Under the pieces are notes generated by a model, which saw only the letters and a program-made list of their open reading frames with translations, had not been told where the DNA came from and made no database searches. Shown piece by piece: positions 7,222 to 11,308 of a stretch of DNA of 11,308 nt. Origin of the DNA: an uncultured Bacilli bacterium (lineage in GTDB: Bacteria > Bacillota_I > Bacilli_A > ML615J-28 > CAG-698); assembly GCA_947624315.1 (NCBI GenBank), contig CANQJU010000017.1:1-11308 (forward strand), read 5' to 3'. The translations under genes were made by a program, and so were the position numbers. Each line of letters begins with the position of its first letter. Within the stretch, counting starts at the first letter, position 1.

Positions 7222-8206
7222 TTCTTCCTTTTCCTAAAGGTGCAATATAACCACGATCACGCAAACTTATTAAAGCTCGATTGATTGTTGATTCGCTGAC
7301 ATATGGGTGCATACGGCGAATATCTTCTTTGGTAAATATCTCATTCATTTTTAAAATTGTATTTTCAATATTTTCATGTTTTTTGATTTGACGATCGAAT
7401 TTATAATCACCAATTATTTCTAAAGTGCGACGATAACCACTAATTATAACTTTCATCATGTAACGAATAAATCCCAATGTTTGCGCATAACCTTCTTCCC
7501 AATTAAAAGCAGCATTTTTTAATTCGATTTGGAAGTTTTCAAAATCACTTGATAATATTTCGAAAAAACTAACATATTTAAATGCTTCAATATCAGCCTT
7601 AAGGATCAAACTATAAAGTAAAACATAACTTGCTACTAAGTTTTCACTAGTAAATGGTTGAATATTATAAAAATCGATAAAGAAATGCAAATATAAAACT
7701 ATTTTTTCATATTTTTCATCTTTAAGATATTTATTCATTTCATTATTTATTTCATCAATTACTAATCTTTTACTTTTGTATTTGTCACTTTGTAAAAGGG
7801 CTTTTTTGTTATTTAAAGCATAATCGAATTTAATATTGCCATAGTGAGAGAAAATAGTATTAATACAATTTAATAAATCATTGCTTTGAGTTGAATATTT
7901 ATTAGGATCATTTTGAAATACTGCAAGCATATCTTTGATATTGCTCAAAGTTGCTTCTTCTTTATTTCGTGGTGTAGAATCCTTAGTTATAATTAATCTA
8001 GTACGAGTATCAGATAAATCTAAATTAAGAATTTGCGATAAAAAGAATGCATCGCGCTCTACTGTTTGCTCAACTATGCAATTTAAATCATTGCCTACTC
8101 CTTGACGCAAGCTTTCATTTAATCCTATATATTGATATATTTTAGTCAATGAGACAATAACATCATTGGGAATTAAAAATCGATTTATGTTTAAGACACA
8201 ACTCAT
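7181..8206 (-). CDS. Fic-fold protein with degenerate active site and C-terminal winged helix, probable regulator
   Basis: 341 residues. The middle resembles a Fic domain: LYLHFFIDFYNIQPFTSENLVASYVL (about 171-196) aligns with the family's helix and HPFxxGNGRxxR loop, but the catalytic His is Gln183 and the glycines and Arg are Glu188, Leu190 and Val191, so AMP transfer should be impossible. The N-terminal part (about 40-100) resembles the Fic_N region, and 222-262 resembles the helices after the active loop. The C-terminus (about 285-335; FTKEDIRRMHPYVSESTINRALISLRDRGYIAPLGKGRSAKWRR) is a convincing winged helix-turn-helix with a basic wing. I infer a DNA-binding regulator that has kept the Fic scaffold without its enzyme activity. 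A GAGGT site (8214-8218) precedes the ATG. It starts 18 bases after parC and overlaps the phosphatase-like gene. Confidence 0.72.
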   Translation of the reverse strand: MSCVLNINRFLIPNDVIVSLTKIYQYIGLNESLRQGVGNDLNCIVEQTVERDAFFLSQILNLDLSDTRTRLIITKDSTPRNKEEATLSNIKDMLAVFQNDPNKYSTQSNDLLNCINTIFSHYGNIKFDYALNNKKALLQSDKYKSKRLVIDEINNEMNKYLKDEKYEKIVLYLHFFIDFYNIQPFTSENLVASYVLLYSLILKADIEAFKYVSFFEILSSDFENFQIELKNAAFNWEEGYAQTLGFIRYMMKVIISGYRRTLEIIGDYKFDRQIKKHENIENTILKMNEIFTKEDIRRMHPYVSESTINRALISLRDRGYIAPLGKGRSAKWRRKVGKYLD

Positions 8207-8224
8207 TTTTTATACCTCTTTTTT

Positions 8225-10687
8225 CTATTTCAAAGTAAAATCGTCATTATTTCTGACAAGTAATATTTTATCAACTTTACCAATATTCATTGAGCTTGCT
8301 GGAGTCTTAGGAGCACCTTTTTTCAATCCAAGATCAATACTCATTAGTCCATCACTACCAACAACATAACTATCCACAAATCCATTGTCTATATTAGATT
8401 TATGAACGATTTTTCCATCGATTATATATGACTTTCTTGTTGTTTCGATGTATTGTTTACCAACATGATTTTTATGACCCTTTAAGATGTCTGAAGTCTT
8501 AAAGCGTTTAATTACACCATTATTTGTCAACAAAATTATAACATCTTTCTTGCCAACATACAATCCCGCAATCACTTCATCGTTTGGACGGCCTTTCATT
8601 TCTAAGGCTTTAACACCAAATGAGGCTGGAGCGAACAAACTTATTTCTTTAGAATCATAACGAGTGATAAATCCTTCTTTAGTAATCATAACAACTTCAG
8701 TTTCTTCACCATTGCAAATATCAACGCTTACTAATTCATCATCATCACGAATCTTAGTTGCTTTTAAGGCTTTAGAATATCTATTCGCATTCAAATCGCG
8801 AATATGAGTACGTTTAGTTAAGCCATTTTTAGTTGTAAACAATAAATAGCGATCATCTTCGAAATCACTAATTGGAACAGAGAAGATAATTTTCTCATCA
8901 CTACCAATAGTAGCAAGTACACTAACATTACGTCCTAAATCCTTATGCTTAGCATCAGGTATCTTAGAAACAGGTAAAAAGACATAATTTCCTTTATCTG
9001 TAAATAGTAGCAATGTATCAAGAGTAGTTACATCATATTTTGCCACAATCACATCATTGTCTTTTAGTTTTGTTTCTTCTTGAACATTATAATTCTTTGG
9101 TGTCATACGTTTAATGTAACCATCTTTAGTAATTAAAACAATAGCATCTTCCTTAGGAATTAATTCTTTAACTTCTACTTTTACTTCATCAATTTCATGT
9201 TCGATTGAAGTTTTACGTGGTGTGCTTAATTCCTCTAATGTCATCAACAATTCTTTTTTAATAAGGTCAAGTAAAGCTGATTCATTTGAAAGAATGTTTT
9301 GTAATTCTTCAACTCTTTCAGATAAACTCTTTTTTTCTTCTGTTAAAGCTACAATATCAGTATTTGTTAAACGATATAATTGTAACATAACGATAGCTTC
9401 TGCTTGTTCTTCAGAAAAACTATATGTTGAAATAAGATTATCTTTAGCATCTTTTTTGTTGGCAGAATTACGAATTGTTTGAATAACAGCATCAAGTATT
9501 GATGTCATAGCAATTAATCCATCAACAATATGCAATCTTTTCTTAGCTGATTTTAATTCAAAATTACTACGATTAGTAACAACTTCTTTTTGATGAGCGA
9601 TATAAGCATCAAGCAATTCTAAAAGTCCTAATTGCATAGGTCGCTTATTGCATATTGCCACCATATTAAAATTATAGCTTATTTGTAATTCTGTAGATTT
9701 AAAGAAGAAATTACGAATATATTCAGGATTTGCATCTTTTTTAATATCAACAACAATTGATAAACCATCTTTATCTGATTCATCACGAATATCTAAAACA
9801 CCATCAATGTTCTTTTGTTCAATAGCTTCACTCATTCTTTTAATTAGTTGTGATTTATTTACATCATATGGAATTTCACTAATAACGATTTGGAATTTTT
9901 TATCTTGCTCGACGATTTCTGTACGAGATTTAATAATGATTTTTCCTCTTCCAGTTTTATAAGCTTCTTTTATTCCATCATATCCTTGAACAATTCCTCC
10001 TGTAGGAAAATCAGGCCCTTGAACAATATTCATTATGGCTTTCAAATTACAATTAGGATTATTAATACGATAAATTGTTGCATTAATTATTTCATCAATA
10101 TTGTGCGGTGGAATTTCTGTAGCATAACCTGCAGAAATACCTGTTCCCCCATTAACTAAAAGGTTAGGAAAGTATGAAGGTAAAATGGTTGGTTCATACT
10201 CTTCATCATCAAAATTAGGCACAAATCCTACTGTTTTTTTATTGATATCCTTTAATAAATATTCTGCATACTTTGATAGTCTTGCTTCAGTATAACGCAT
10301 AGCAGCGGCACTATCACCATCAATTGATCCATTATTTCCTTGCATATCGATTAATGGAAAACGAATCTTAAAATCTTGTGATAAACGCACTAAAGCTTCA
10401 TATACAGATGTATCACCATGTGGGTGATATTTACCTATAACTTCACCAACAATACGAGCTGATTTTTTATATGGCTTATTGGAAAAAATTCCAAGTCGAT
10501 ACATAGCAAATAATATTCTTCTTTGTACTGGTTTTAAACCATCTCTAACATCTGGTAAAGCTCTATCTTGAATTATATATTTTGAATATCTGCCAAAGCG
10601 ATCGCCAAATATATTCTCTAAATTATCAGTTAGAATTCTTTCATTAACGAATTCTTCAACACTAGTAACTACACTTTTTTTACTCAT
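8225..10687 (-). CDS. parC: DNA topoisomerase IV subunit A (ParC)
   Basis: 820 residues, full length for ParC/GrlA of Bacillota. The breakage-reunion domain comes first: LPDVRDGLKPVQRRIL, the quinolone-determining loop YHPHGDTSVYEALVR (87-101) and the catalytic tyrosine Tyr132 (AAMRYTEARL). The tower and long coiled-coil region follow, with LQLYRLTNTD (435-444). A C-terminal beta-pinwheel begins near 510 with repeated DGYIKR / KEGFITRY / NNGVIKRF blades. The GyrA box (QRRGGKG) is absent from the first blade, and KGNYVFLPVSKIPD with KDLG matches ParC rather than GyrA. With ParE it forms the A2B2 enzyme that unlinks daughter chromosomes. The ATG overlaps the parE end by eight bases, preceded by GAGGTGATC. 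Thr93 sits where Ser80 is found in E. coli or S. aureus ParC. Confidence 0.96.
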   Translation of the reverse strand: MSKKSVVTSVEEFVNERILTDNLENIFGDRFGRYSKYIIQDRALPDVRDGLKPVQRRILFAMYRLGIFSNKPYKKSARIVGEVIGKYHPHGDTSVYEALVRLSQDFKIRFPLIDMQGNNGSIDGDSAAAMRYTEARLSKYAEYLLKDINKKTVGFVPNFDDEEYEPTILPSYFPNLLVNGGTGISAGYATEIPPHNIDEIINATIYRINNPNCNLKAIMNIVQGPDFPTGGIVQGYDGIKEAYKTGRGKIIIKSRTEIVEQDKKFQIVISEIPYDVNKSQLIKRMSEAIEQKNIDGVLDIRDESDKDGLSIVVDIKKDANPEYIRNFFFKSTELQISYNFNMVAICNKRPMQLGLLELLDAYIAHQKEVVTNRSNFELKSAKKRLHIVDGLIAMTSILDAVIQTIRNSANKKDAKDNLISTYSFSEEQAEAIVMLQLYRLTNTDIVALTEEKKSLSERVEELQNILSNESALLDLIKKELLMTLEELSTPRKTSIEHEIDEVKVEVKELIPKEDAIVLITKDGYIKRMTPKNYNVQEETKLKDNDVIVAKYDVTTLDTLLLFTDKGNYVFLPVSKIPDAKHKDLGRNVSVLATIGSDEKIIFSVPISDFEDDRYLLFTTKNGLTKRTHIRDLNANRYSKALKATKIRDDDELVSVDICNGEETEVVMITKEGFITRYDSKEISLFAPASFGVKALEMKGRPNDEVIAGLYVGKKDVIILLTNNGVIKRFKTSDILKGHKNHVGKQYIETTRKSYIIDGKIVHKSNIDNGFVDSYVVGSDGLMSIDLGLKKGAPKTPASSMNIGKVDKILLVRNNDDFTLK

Positions 10688-11308
10688 CGCCGATCACCTC
10701 AACATCTTCAAGTGTAAAGTTATCATCATTGTCAAAGGAAACATTGTTCTCTATCCATTCACGACGAGGGTCAACATTATCTCCCATTAAAATGGAAATA
10801 CGATTATCCGCCTCACTAAAATCTTCAATATTTACTCTAATCAAAGTTCTTGTTTCTGGATTCATTGTTGTTTCCCACAATTGATGATAGTTCATTTCTC
10901 CTAATCCCTTAAATCTTTGAATATTAATGCTCTTGCCACTGGCAATCTTATCACGAAGTTCTTCATCAGACCAAGCATATTCAACATGATTTTTAAAAGC
11001 AATTTTATATAGTGGTGGTTGAGCAATATAAACTCTTCCATCTTCTATTAATCCTCTCATATATCTAAAGAAGAATGTCAATAAAAGTATTTGAATATGA
11101 GCACCATCAGTATCGGCATCGGTCATAATAATTATCTTTTTATAATTACATTTTGATAAATTAAATTCTGAGCCTATACCTGTACCAATTGTATAAATAA
11201 TTGACATAATTTCTTCATTTTTTAATAATTCTTCTCTTCTAATTTTTTCAGCATTTATTACTTTACCACGAAGAGGTAAAATAGCTTGATAGCGTCTATC
11301 ACGGCCTT
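10680..11308 (-). CDS. parE: DNA topoisomerase IV subunit B (ParE), C-terminal part
   Basis: The frame stays open to the right edge of the window, giving about 209 residues of the C-terminal third; the ATPase and transducer domains lie outside, and the internal ATG at 11207 is not the start. Visible family signatures are GRDRRYQAILPLRGKVINAEK at the edge, the TOPRIM metal motif DADTDGAHI, the PPLYK block, QRFKGLGEMNYHQLWETTMNP, and the ending typical of type IIA B subunits. It supplies ATP-driven strand passage together with ParC, whose gene overlaps its stop codon. Subunit identity (ParE rather than GyrB) rests mainly on the adjacent ParC-type A subunit. Confidence 0.95.
   Translation of the reverse strand, partial: GRDRRYQAILPLRGKVINAEKIRREELLKNEEIMSIIYTIGTGIGSEFNLSKCNYKKIIIMTDADTDGAHIQILLLTFFFRYMRGLIEDGRVYIAQPPLYKIAFKNHVEYAWSDEELRDKIASGKSINIQRFKGLGEMNYHQLWETTMNPETRTLIRVNIEDFSEADNRISILMGDNVDPRREWIENNVSFDNDDNFTLEDVEVIGDE

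Noticed and set aside
11205..11207. ATG as the start of parE
   Set aside because: The same frame continues upstream to the window edge with the conserved GRDRRYQAILPLRGK stretch, so this is an internal methionine of a truncated gene.
8225..11308. gyrB-gyrA instead of parE-parC
   Set aside because: The A subunit lacks the GyrA box in its first pinwheel blade and matches ParC-specific stretches such as KGNYVFLPVSKIPD.

Overview
The window looks like chromosomal DNA of a very AT-rich, low-GC Gram-positive bacterium (Bacillota; an Erysipelotrichia-, RF39- or Acholeplasma-like relative is plausible, but the exact lineage cannot be fixed from sequence alone). The lipoprotein signal, AGGAGG-type ribosome binding sites and topoisomerase IV (ParE/ParC) fit this. 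Many long ORFs read all their tryptophans as TGG, and one gene ends in TGA, so UGA is a stop and the organism is not a Mycoplasma with recoded UGA.

Layout: every gene lies on the minus strand, so transcription runs from right to left. In that order the genes are parE (5' end outside the window), parC, a Fic-fold protein without its catalytic motif and with a C-terminal winged helix, a PHP-family histidinol-phosphatase-like enzyme, a small two-helix membrane protein with TPR-like helices, a YesN-type AraC response regulator, a YesM-type sensor histidine kinase, and an MglB-like sugar-binding lipoprotein. Neighbouring genes overlap or are at most 18 bases apart. The first clear intrinsic terminator in this direction lies just after the lipoprotein gene (about 1180-1208), so all eight genes could share one transcript.

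The last three genes form a likely extracellular-signal 'three-component' module: a membrane-anchored periplasmic-type sugar-binding protein, a Cache/HAMP/LytS-type kinase, and a REC-AraC DNA-binding regulator. No ABC transporter or catabolic gene accompanies it here. Several residues that contact galactose in E. coli MglB are changed in the lipoprotein, which suggests a sensor with a different ligand.

Bases 1-1214 contain no convincing gene. This extremely AT-rich stretch holds a regular array of roughly 72-bp units in an alternating A-B-A-B-A order (144-bp higher-order period, 601-928). A long hairpin with a T-tract (293-368) is built from direct and inverted copies of the array's unit head. 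Two consensus DnaA-box 9-mers lie near 1120 and 1162. The repeat family, the Fic-derived regulator and the transporter-less sensor module are the most interesting parts of the window.
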